Shown here piece by piece: positions 36,353 through 42,973 of a DNA stretch of 42,973 bases (its first letter is position 1; every line of letters begins with the position of its first letter). The position numbers and the translations under genes are program-made. A model generated the notes under the pieces. It saw only the letters and a list, made by a program, of their open reading frames with translations. It did not search any database and was not told the DNA's origin. This stretch comes from DSNY01 sp037442465. GTDB lineage: Bacteria > Pseudomonadota > Gammaproteobacteria > Burkholderiales > Burkholderiaceae_F. The stretch spans positions 1 to 42,973 of the forward strand of contig JBBIQI010000003.1 in assembly GCA_037442465.1 (NCBI GenBank). Reading direction: 5' to 3'.

Positions 36353-37680
36353 TGAATACGGGATGCGTCTTGTCCAAGGACTTGCTGCCGTCGATCAGGC
36401 TGCCGATAGGCGTAGACCGCGTTCGCGCGGCCGCCGAAAAGGCCAGGGAAAGGGCGACGCGCCGGGTACTGATGGTCGCCTTTCACTTCCCCCCGCTTGC
36501 CGGGAGCAGCGGCGTGCAAAGGACGCTGCGGTTCGCCCAGTATCTGCCTCTCCATGGCTGGCAGCCGTTGGTGTTGACCGCCTCGCCCCGCGCGTATGAG
36601 CGGACTTCGAACGATCTTGAGCGGGAAACGTTGGATGGCATGCTCGTACACCGCGCATTCGCGCTCAACACGGCGCGTCATCTCGCGCTGCGCGGCAAAT
36701 ATCCGGGCCTTCTGGCGCGTCCGGACCGATGGATCACTTGGGCGCTGGCTGCGGTTCCGGCCGGCCTGCGGTTGATTCGACGGTACCGGCCGGCAGCCAT
36801 CTGGAGCACCTATCCGATCGCCACCGCGCACGTGATCGGCGCCTGGCTGGCACGACTGAGCGGCGTGCCGTGGGTGGCAGACTTCCGCGACCCGATGGCG
36901 CAGGACGACTATCCGCCGGATCCGCCGACCTGGCGCGCCTATCGTCGCATCGAAGCGGCCGCGCTTGCGCGCGCCGCCGCCAGCGTGTTCGTCACGCGTG
37001 GCGCCGCTGACATGTACCGGGCCCGCTATCCCGAGGCGGCCGCGCGCGTCAAAGTGATCGAAAACGGCTTCGACGAGGCCAGCTTTAGCGGTATCGATGC
37101 CGCACGAGAGCCGCTGGTCGCCGGGCGTTTCACGCTCCTGCACAGCGGCATCGTCTACCCCTCCGAGCGCGATCCGACGCAGCTGTTCGCCGCGTTGGCG
37201 GCGCTGAAGCGGCGCAGTGCGGCGGGCGCGCTGTTGGTACGCTTTCGCGCGCCGGAGCACGAGGACCTGCTGCGCGACCTGGCGCGCCGCTACGGCGTTG
37301 CTGATCTCGTCGAGATCGCACCGCCGCTGCCATACCGGCAGGCGCTGCAGGAGATGCGGCGTGCGGATGGCTTGTTGGTGCTGCAAGCGGCCAACTGCAA
37401 CGCACAGATCCCGGCGAAGGCGTACGAGTATCTGCGTGCGCAGCGGCCGATCCTGGCGTTGACCGACCCGCGGGGGGATACCGCCGAGCTGCTGCATCGC
37501 TGCGGTGTGACCGATATTGCGCCACTGGACGACGCACAAGCGATCGAGGCCGCACTGGTGCGCTTCTGTCGGGGCGACGCAGCGGTGCCCGACGAGGCGG
37601 CCGTTGCGGCTTGTAGCCGGCAGAGTCGGGCGCGCGAGCTGGCTGCGCTGCTCGACGCCGTCGCGCGGTGCGCAACCTGA
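36352..37680 (+). CDS. Glycosyltransferase of the accessory module
   Basis: The 442-residue GT-B protein has MVAFHFPPLAGSSGVQRTLR at the start of its acceptor domain (about residues 41-60), VPWVADFRDPMAQDDYPP, VIENGFDEASF and a donor end with QIPAKAYEYLRAQRPILAL. The GTG at 36352 adds about 36 residues before the usual family start; it is the only good upstream start but lies inside a dyad, so the transcript could be nearly leaderless. It begins the rightward accessory operon and probably supplies the sugar that receives the ACP-bound group. Confidence 0.85.
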   Translation: MNTGCVLSKDLLPSIRLPIGVDRVRAAAEKARERATRRVLMVAFHFPPLAGSSGVQRTLRFAQYLPLHGWQPLVLTASPRAYERTSNDLERETLDGMLVHRAFALNTARHLALRGKYPGLLARPDRWITWALAAVPAGLRLIRRYRPAAIWSTYPIATAHVIGAWLARLSGVPWVADFRDPMAQDDYPPDPPTWRAYRRIEAAALARAAASVFVTRGAADMYRARYPEAAARVKVIENGFDEASFSGIDAAREPLVAGRFTLLHSGIVYPSERDPTQLFAALAALKRRSAAGALLVRFRAPEHEDLLRDLARRYGVADLVEIAPPLPYRQALQEMRRADGLLVLQAANCNAQIPAKAYEYLRAQRPILALTDPRGDTAELLHRCGVTDIAPLDDAQAIEAALVRFCRGDAAVPDEAAVAACSRQSRARELAALLDAVARCAT

Positions 37681-38411
37681 TGCCGGTGGTGGTGCTCAGA
37701 AACGCACAAAAGTTGGTCGCCTCGTTCGGCCCGTTGCGCGCCGCGTTGTACGCAGTCCACCGGTTGCTGGAACGCATCAGCGGCGGTCGTGCGCGCATCG
37801 TGTGTTATCGGTTCGTGGCGCAGCCAATTGCGCCCGTCGCCATGCCCGCAACGCGTGGCACCGGCAGCGTCGAGCTGCGCTGGCTGGAGCCCGATGACGG
37901 CATCCTGCAGCAGGTGCCACGACCGCCGACGGTCCTCGCGCGTCGTTTTCGCGACGGCGCGCGCTGCCTGGCAGCGATCAAAGCCGGCCGTCTGGTTGGG
38001 TTTTTGTGGTACCAGCAGGGCAGCTACCTCGAGGACGAAGTGCGCTGCCGCTATTTGTTCGATTCGCGGCTTGCCGTGTGGGACTTCGACGTTTACATCG
38101 ATCCCGCCTACCGGCTCAGCCGCCTGTTTGCGCGCCTGTGGAGCACCGCGCAGCAGGAGTTGGCGCAGCACGGTTTTCGCTGGACGCTGAGCCGCATCTC
38201 GGTGTTCAACCCGGCGTCGCTCGCCGCGCACGCGCGCATCGGTGCACGCCCGCTGGCGAGCGCGACGTTTCTGGTCTGTGGTCGATTCCAGCTTTCGTTC
38301 GCTACGATTGCGCCCCACATCCACGCCAGCCTGCGTGCCGACCGCTATCCAGAGTTTCGGTTGTGCACGCCGGCCGAACCCGAGCATTCTGACGCGAGCG
38401 GCGGCAAATGA
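37680..38411 (+). CDS. GNAT-like acyltransferase
   Basis: The 243-residue protein shows a GNAT-like core: AIKAGRLVGFLWYQQ, VWDFDVYIDPAYRLSRLFARL and ISVFNPASLAAHARIGARPL, the last resembling the usual C-terminal acetyltransferase motif. The CoA-binding Q/RxxGxG/A motif is not clear, so an acyl-ACP donor is possible. The ATG overlaps the glycosyltransferase stop (TGATG) and its TGA overlaps the ligase ATG. It likely transfers the activated group to an amino sugar, which is inference from context. Confidence 0.7.
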   Translation: MPVVVLRNAQKLVASFGPLRAALYAVHRLLERISGGRARIVCYRFVAQPIAPVAMPATRGTGSVELRWLEPDDGILQQVPRPPTVLARRFRDGARCLAAIKAGRLVGFLWYQQGSYLEDEVRCRYLFDSRLAVWDFDVYIDPAYRLSRLFARLWSTAQQELAQHGFRWTLSRISVFNPASLAAHARIGARPLASATFLVCGRFQLSFATIAPHIHASLRADRYPEFRLCTPAEPEHSDASGGK

Positions 38412-40000
38412 AAGAAGCGTTCCTGTTGCACGAACTTGTCTGCGCTGCTGCCGAGCGGCGACCGCACACCGTGGCGTTGACGGGCGAATCGGCGGTCGCC
38501 ACGTACGCGCAGCTTTGGCGGGACGTCTCAGCGTTCGCATCGGGTCTGATCGCGCTCGCAACGGGGCGCGGCGAACGCGTTGCCGTCTATCTCGAAAAGC
38601 GCCACGAGATGGTGGTCGCCTGTTTCGGCGCCACCGCGGCGGGTTGTGCGTTTGTGCCTGTCAACCCGCTGCTGAAAGCCGAGCAAGTCGGCTACATCCT
38701 GCGCGATTGCAACGTGCGTGTGTTGGTCACTTCGCCCGAGCGCCATGGGCTGATCGCATCGACGCTCGAGCAGTGCCCGGACCTACGACACGTCGTGCTG
38801 ACCGGCGCGGCGCGCGAGACCCAAAATGGGCGCGTGCTGGTGCACGCGTGGACCGATATCTTGTCCGCTTCAGCAAGGCCGGGCCATCGCGTCATCGACA
38901 ACGACATCGCCGCCATTCTGTACACCTCGGGCAGCACCGGCCGCCCGAAGGGCGTGGTGCTGTCACACCGGAACATGGTGGTCGGCGCCAAGAGCGTGGC
39001 GAGCTACCTGGAGAACAACGAGGACGATGTGCTGCTCGCCGCGCTACCGCTGTCGTTCGACGCCGGCTTCAGCCAGTTGACGACCGCGTTTCACGTCGGC
39101 GCCCGAGTGGTGCTGTTGAACTACCTGTTGCCGAAGGACGTACTCAACGCAGTCATCCGTGAGCGGGTCACGGGGCTGACCGCGGTACCGCCGTTGTGGA
39201 TCCAGCTCACACAACTGCAATGGCCGCCCACCGTGACCGATCACCTGCGCTACTTCGCCAACACGGGCGGGCGCATGCCGCTGGAAACGTTCAAGCGGCT
39301 GCGCGCCGCGCTGCCGAAGACCAAGCCTTACCTGATGTATGGGTTGACTGAGGCGTTTCGCGCGACGTACCTGCCGCCGGAGGAGGCCGACCGCCGTCCC
39401 GATTCGATCGGCAAGGCGATCCCGAACGCGGAAATCCTGGTGTTGCGCGAGGATGGCACGCCGTGCGCTCCGAACGAACCGGGAGAGCTGGTTCAACGCG
39501 GGGCGCTGGTCGGCATGGGTTACTGGAACGATCCCGAGAAGACGGCCGAGCGCTATCGGCCGCTGCCGGGGCGGGAAGCAGGTCTCGTGCAGCCCGAGAT
39601 CGCCGTGTTCTCGGGCGACACCGTGCGCATGGACGAGGAGGGGTTCCTGTATTTCATCGGCCGCCGCGACGAGATGATCAAGACTTCCGGCTATCGCGTC
39701 AGCCCGAACGAGGTCGAGGAGGTGATCTATGGCGCGGGACAGGTGGCCGAATGCGCGGCGTTCGGGGTTGACCATCCCACCTTGGGACAGGCGATCGTCG
39801 TCGTCGCAACACCGGCCGATGGTCGAGCGCTGGATTCGCAGGCCGTGCTTGCGATGTGCCGCGAACGGCTGCCCGCGTACATGGTGCCGGCGCTGATCGA
39901 CGTGCGGCCCGGACCGCTGCCGCGCAATCCGAACGGCAAGATCGACCGCAAGCTGCTGGCCGGCGAGTTTGCCGACCGCTTCCGCGAGGCGGCGCAATGA
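38408..40000 (+). CDS. Exosortase A system-associated acyl-CoA ligase (AMP-forming)
   Basis: The 530-residue ANL-superfamily enzyme has the phosphate-binding loop LYTSGSTGRPKGVV (about residues 170-183), YGLTEAFRATYLPP, the adenylate-binding FSGDTVRMDEEGFLYFIGRRDEMIK split over about 402-425, and the C-terminal catalytic Lys in NPNGKIDRKLL. It activates a carboxylic acid as the adenylate and loads it onto CoA or, given the neighbouring ACP, a carrier protein. It matches the ligase that accompanies the PLP decarboxylase in XrtA loci. Overlaps of four bases at both ends indicate one translational unit. Confidence 0.93.
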   Translation: MKEAFLLHELVCAAAERRPHTVALTGESAVATYAQLWRDVSAFASGLIALATGRGERVAVYLEKRHEMVVACFGATAAGCAFVPVNPLLKAEQVGYILRDCNVRVLVTSPERHGLIASTLEQCPDLRHVVLTGAARETQNGRVLVHAWTDILSASARPGHRVIDNDIAAILYTSGSTGRPKGVVLSHRNMVVGAKSVASYLENNEDDVLLAALPLSFDAGFSQLTTAFHVGARVVLLNYLLPKDVLNAVIRERVTGLTAVPPLWIQLTQLQWPPTVTDHLRYFANTGGRMPLETFKRLRAALPKTKPYLMYGLTEAFRATYLPPEEADRRPDSIGKAIPNAEILVLREDGTPCAPNEPGELVQRGALVGMGYWNDPEKTAERYRPLPGREAGLVQPEIAVFSGDTVRMDEEGFLYFIGRRDEMIKTSGYRVSPNEVEEVIYGAGQVAECAAFGVDHPTLGQAIVVVATPADGRALDSQAVLAMCRERLPAYMVPALIDVRPGPLPRNPNGKIDRKLLAGEFADRFREAAQ

Positions 40001-41226
40001 GCGCGCCCGCACACGCCGCGCTCGAGCGCGTGGCCACGATCGACGGCGAACTGCTGTTCGGCGGCATGCGGCTGTCTCAGCTTGCGCAGCGCGTCGGCCG
40101 CACGCCGTTTTACGCCTATGACCGGCAACTTCTGCGCGCGCGGGTCGATCAACTGCGCGCCGCGCTGCCCAAGAGAATCAGCCTGCACTACGCGATGAAG
40201 GCCAACCCGATGCCCGCGCTCGTCGCGTACATTGCGGCGCTGGTCGACGGCATCGACGTCGCGTCGGCGGGCGAGTTGGCGGTGGCGCTCGATGCCGGCG
40301 CCGATCCTCGCGACGTGAGCTTTGCGGGCCCCGGCAAAAGCGACACCGAACTGGCGCAAGCGGCTGCCGCCGGCATCTTGATCAACTGCGAGTCGATGCG
40401 GGAGATCGCGCTGCTTGGCGAGATTGCGCAGGCCACCGGGCGGCCGGCGCGGGTGGCCGTGCGCGTCAACCCCGACTTCGAGCTGAAATCCTCCGGCATG
40501 AAAATGGGCGGCGGCCCTAAGCAGTTCGGCATCGACGCCGAGCAAGTGCCGGCGGCGCTGGCGGAGATCGCGCGCCGCGAACTCGCCTTCGAGGGCTTTC
40601 ACATCTTCTCGGGTTCGCAGAACCTGCGCGCCGAGTCGATCTGCGAAGCGCAGAACAAGGCGTACGAACTGGCGCTGCGGCTGTCGGCGCACGCGCCGGG
40701 GCCGGTGAAGGTGCTGAACCTGGGCGGCGGATTCGGTATTCCATACTTCCCAGGCGAGCGGCCGCTCGAGCTGGCCCCGATTGGCGCCAACCTGGCCGCG
40801 CTGGTCGAACGCGCCGCGCGCGAGATGCCGCAGGCGGAGCTCGTGATCGAACTGGGCCGGTATCTGGTCGGGGAAGCCGGCATTTATGTGTGCCGCGTGC
40901 TCGACCGCAAGGTATCGCGCGGGGAGGTTTTCCTGGTGACCGATGGCGGCTTGCATCATCACCTCGCCGCGTCGGGTAACTTCGGACAGGTCATCCGTAA
41001 GAACTACCCAGTGGCGATTGGCAACAGGATGAACGCGGCGCAGCGCGAGGTCGCCTCCGTGGTCGGCCCGCTGTGCACGCCGCTCGACCTGCTCGCCGAC
41101 CGGATGGAGCTTGCACGTGCGGAGATCGGGGATCTGGCAGTCGTGTTTCAGTCCGGTGCATACGGACGAAGCGCCAGTCCGATCGGATTTCTTAGCCATC
41201 CGGCGCCGGTGGAGGTACTGGTTTGA
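39997..41226 (+). CDS. Exosortase A system-associated PLP-dependent decarboxylase
   Basis: This 409-residue fold-III enzyme is related to ornithine and diaminopimelate decarboxylases. Lys68 in HYAMKANPMPAL would bind PLP; further family stretches are DVASAGELAVAL, HIFSGSQNL, LNLGGGFGIPYF, the phosphate-binding ELGRYLVGEAG and the C-terminal SGAYGRSASPIGFL with GPLCTPLDLLAD. It would decarboxylate an amino acid, possibly while bound to the ACP. ATG 39997 overlaps the ligase stop. It ends the rightward operon; the 157-bp convergent gap after it shows no clear terminator. Confidence 0.93.
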   Translation: MSAPAHAALERVATIDGELLFGGMRLSQLAQRVGRTPFYAYDRQLLRARVDQLRAALPKRISLHYAMKANPMPALVAYIAALVDGIDVASAGELAVALDAGADPRDVSFAGPGKSDTELAQAAAAGILINCESMREIALLGEIAQATGRPARVAVRVNPDFELKSSGMKMGGGPKQFGIDAEQVPAALAEIARRELAFEGFHIFSGSQNLRAESICEAQNKAYELALRLSAHAPGPVKVLNLGGGFGIPYFPGERPLELAPIGANLAALVERAAREMPQAELVIELGRYLVGEAGIYVCRVLDRKVSRGEVFLVTDGGLHHHLAASGNFGQVIRKNYPVAIGNRMNAAQREVASVVGPLCTPLDLLADRMELARAEIGDLAVVFQSGAYGRSASPIGFLSHPAPVEVLV

Positions 41227-41383
41227 TTGTCCTTACCCCGAGAGGTGTCGCCGCGGATCTTCCTCGTCAGCGCGGGCTACAGCGGCCCGTCGAGGGTGAC
41301 GGAGGCGATGACACGGTCGCTAAACATCTTGGCCCGCGAACATCGCGCCGCAGCCAGAGCGTCGCGCCACCCCGCAAGCCGTG

Positions 41384-42094
41384 TCAGTACGCGATGACTG
41401 CTGCCGCAGCGACGTACTCTGGCGGCATCGGCAGCGACACGACCTGAGCGCGCACCACATCACGGCCATGGCAAAGATCAACACTGCGCGGGGCGGCGTC
41501 AGCCTCACACCCGACGTCGACGCATCGCATCGGCAAGCTCAGCCCGAAACCAGCGGCCTTGACGCACGCTTCCTTCCGTGTCCACGAGCACAGATAATCA
41601 ACCTGCGAAGACGCGCTGTCGCGCCAGGCCTGATACTCCCGAGCCGTCAAACTCGCTCGCGCCAGATGTTGAAGATCGGGCACAGGGCTGACACGTTCGA
41701 TGTCGACACCGATGTCGCGCGACTCGCTGACGCCGATAAGCACTGCCGCACCGCTTCGGCTCGTGTTGAAGCGGAGTGCCCCTCCCGCCAAACGCGGCTT
41801 GCCATGCTTTCCGATGGTCAGAGTAAGCCGAAGCGGCGACTCGCCGACCATGTCGGCGAGCAGGCCGCGAAGCACCGCTTGACTCGCCAGGAAGAGCTGC
41901 GCCTCGACGCGATCGTGGATCCTTGCCGCCCGCAACCGGTCGGATTCCGTTACCGCATCCGACGGAACGGTACCCATCAACGAAAGGTCCACGCGAGCTA
42001 TCGCTACGTCCGGGCCGAGCTGGTGAGGCACGTCCCAGAAGCGGCCTTCCAACCATGGTAATTCGGCGGGGGGCCTGATGCGGATCATCGGCAT
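41384..42094 (-). CDS. Sfp-type 4'-phosphopantetheinyl transferase
   Basis: The 236-residue protein has the Sfp signatures GVDIERVSP (about residues 128-136) and WTRKEACVKAAGFGL (about 171-185), preceded by the substrate-facing IGKHGKPRL. It transfers the phosphopantetheine arm from CoA to a Ser of carrier proteins and would make the ACP at 36015 and any carrier domain of the neighbouring adenylation gene functional. It is convergent with the decarboxylase gene and divergent from the adenylation gene, with 128 bases between the latter pair. Sfp-type enzymes often sit with the pathways they serve. Confidence 0.9.
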   Translation of the reverse strand: MPMIRIRPPAELPWLEGRFWDVPHQLGPDVAIARVDLSLMGTVPSDAVTESDRLRAARIHDRVEAQLFLASQAVLRGLLADMVGESPLRLTLTIGKHGKPRLAGGALRFNTSRSGAAVLIGVSESRDIGVDIERVSPVPDLQHLARASLTAREYQAWRDSASSQVDYLCSWTRKEACVKAAGFGLSLPMRCVDVGCEADAAPRSVDLCHGRDVVRAQVVSLPMPPEYVAAAAVIAY

Positions 42095-42222
42095 ATCCTA
42101 CAAGCGCCTTGTGGTGCTGCGACCGGCGCCTCAGGCTCCCTCATGACCCGTTAGAGAACACCGGCGCGCCGCTGGCATCGTCGGCGCTGGGACACCTTTA
42201 AGCGCGTTTCGATCTGCCCCGC

Positions 42223-42973
42223 ATGCCCGAGTCCGACGCACAGTATTGCCTTGATCGCCTGTTCGTCGAGCAGTGCCGGCGCACCCCTGACCGAGTCGCG
42301 CTTCGCAGTGGTGGCCACTTGATCAGTTACCGAGATCTTTGGGAGCGCTCTGCCCGCGCGACAGCAGCGCTGCGCGCGCGTGGGATCGGCCCCGGTGCCT
42401 TGGTTGGTCTGCATCTTGAGAGATCGATTGATTGGGTAGCGGCTGTGCTCTCAATCCTGTCCTCCGGCGCGGCAGTCATGCCGTTACCGCCCACCACCCG
42501 GTCGCCAGGCTGCGCGAGATCTTGACCCAGGCCCGGCTGCAGGCGGTTATCGACTGTCCGACGACACCAATCGCGCCCGCGCTGGGGGTAGGCAGCCTCG
42601 ACTTCGAGGCGCTTTGCGCCGAAGCTTGTACGACCGTGCCCCTGGACGGCAACTGGGGCAGCGACAATCCCGATCGTCCTGCGTTCGTTCTGTGCTCGTC
42701 AGGTTCCACCGGCGCGCCGAAGATGATCGTGCGCAGCCATCGCTCCTTCCAGCATCGACTGGCCTGGACCTGGACTCGGCATCCGTTCACGCCGGACGAC
42801 GTGGGTTGCCACAAGGCACATACGACGACGACCCATGGCATCTACGAGTTGTTCGAGCCACTGCTGTGCGGCGCACCGACTGTCGTTGCGTCGGAACAGC
42901 AAGTGCGCGACCTGGAACAATTCTGGATGCTAGCTACCAAGGGAGGCCCCCCGGCTGTGCCGGGGAGGCAGTA
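42223..42973 (+). pseudogene. NRPS-like adenylation gene, frameshifted and truncated at the scaffold end
   Basis: The frame from ATG 42223 gives a typical adenylation N-terminus (QCRRTPDRVALRSGGHLISY, GIGPGALVGLHLERSIDW, AAVMPLPPT) and then stops at 42523-42525. A second frame, open from about 42498, continues without a break as PVARLREILTQARLQAVID, LCSSGSTGAPKMIVRSHRSF (the ATP-binding loop) and THGIYELFEPLLCGAPTVVA. One missing base near 42496 (PPT-Y-PVARL) explains this; it may be a sequencing error. Homology fades after FWMLATK (about 42940), where a GC hairpin begins. The enzyme would activate an amino or acyl acid for a carrier protein. Confidence 0.8.
42941..42973. repeat. GC-rich hairpin at the scaffold end, possible mobile-element end
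   Basis: CCCCGGC-TGT-GCCGGGG (42949-42965) is a perfect 7-bp stem, flanked by two direct copies of GGGAGGC (42941-42947 and 42963-42969). It replaces expected adenylation-domain sequence and the scaffold ends eight bases after the stem, as assemblies do at repeats. Confidence 0.5.

Noticed and set aside
41227..41383. Possible bidirectional terminator between decarboxylase and phosphopantetheinyl transferase genes
   Set aside because: I found no strong stem with a T-run in this convergent spacer.
42173..42187. TGGCA...GC sigma-54-like site upstream of the adenylation gene
   Set aside because: Spacing is right but the -12 part lacks the TT and the match is easily reached by chance in this GC content.
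1..42973. CRISPR arrays, rRNA and tRNA genes
   Set aside because: No spaced direct repeats or recognisable RNA gene sequences were seen; the only tandem repeat is the coding 24-bp one.

Overview
This window is a high-GC scaffold, most likely from a beta-proteobacterium (Burkholderiales, Rhodocyclales or Nitrosomonadales type). The evidence is the exosortase A (XrtA/PEP-CTERM) exopolysaccharide gene order, the GC-rich codon use and the dense ATGA-coupled genes. It holds three 100-base N runs (2681-2780, 19240-19339, 21074-21173), so it is a scaffold of contigs, probably metagenomic. I had no search tools: family names come from recognising motifs, gene order and length.

Region 1 (1-6380, minus strand) is a three-gene recombinase operon: a very large tyrosine-recombinase-like protein without an obvious nucleophile tyrosine, a second tyrosine recombinase with a long C-terminal extension, and a small unknown protein coupled to it by a 4-base overlap. 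It looks like the integration module of a mobile element next to the polysaccharide locus. A 500-bp divergent intergenic region with a perfect 9-bp hairpin follows.

Region 2 (6883-27829, plus strand) is the core XrtA exopolysaccharide operon. In order it encodes an export lipoprotein, a chain-length determinant, a tyrosine autokinase, an outer-membrane protein, an ExeA-like ATPase, UDP-GlcNAc 2-epimerase, a polysaccharide deacetylase, a FemAB-like protein, an exosortase A-EpsI fusion, a glycosyltransferase, an amidotransferase, three more glycosyltransferases, a CapK-like adenylate-forming enzyme, an O-antigen-ligase/polymerase-type membrane protein and a second deacetylase. Together they would build, trim, polymerise and export a surface polysaccharide. 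No priming sugar transferase, flippase, PEP-CTERM substrate or PrsK/PrsR regulator is present here.

Region 3 (28002-31644, plus) holds two secreted proteins with matched Tat-type lipoprotein signals and Pro/Thr/Ser-rich linkers: a Kelch-like propeller protein and a 754-residue protein with a likely RIFT-barrel/polysaccharide-lyase-like architecture.

Region 4 (31681-42973) is a divergent accessory module. Leftward from a shared, dyad-rich promoter region run an acyl carrier protein, exosortase-associated hydrolases 2 and 1, a TPR protein and an asparagine-synthase-like protein. Rightward run a glycosyltransferase, a GNAT-like protein, an acyl-CoA ligase and a PLP-dependent decarboxylase. A Sfp-type phosphopantetheinyl transferase and a frameshifted NRPS-like adenylation gene complete it. 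This looks like a carrier-protein-based route that activates and decarboxylates an amino acid or acyl group and places it on a sugar; its product is unknown and it is the best candidate here for undescribed biology. The scaffold ends in a GC-rich hairpin that appears to interrupt the adenylation gene.
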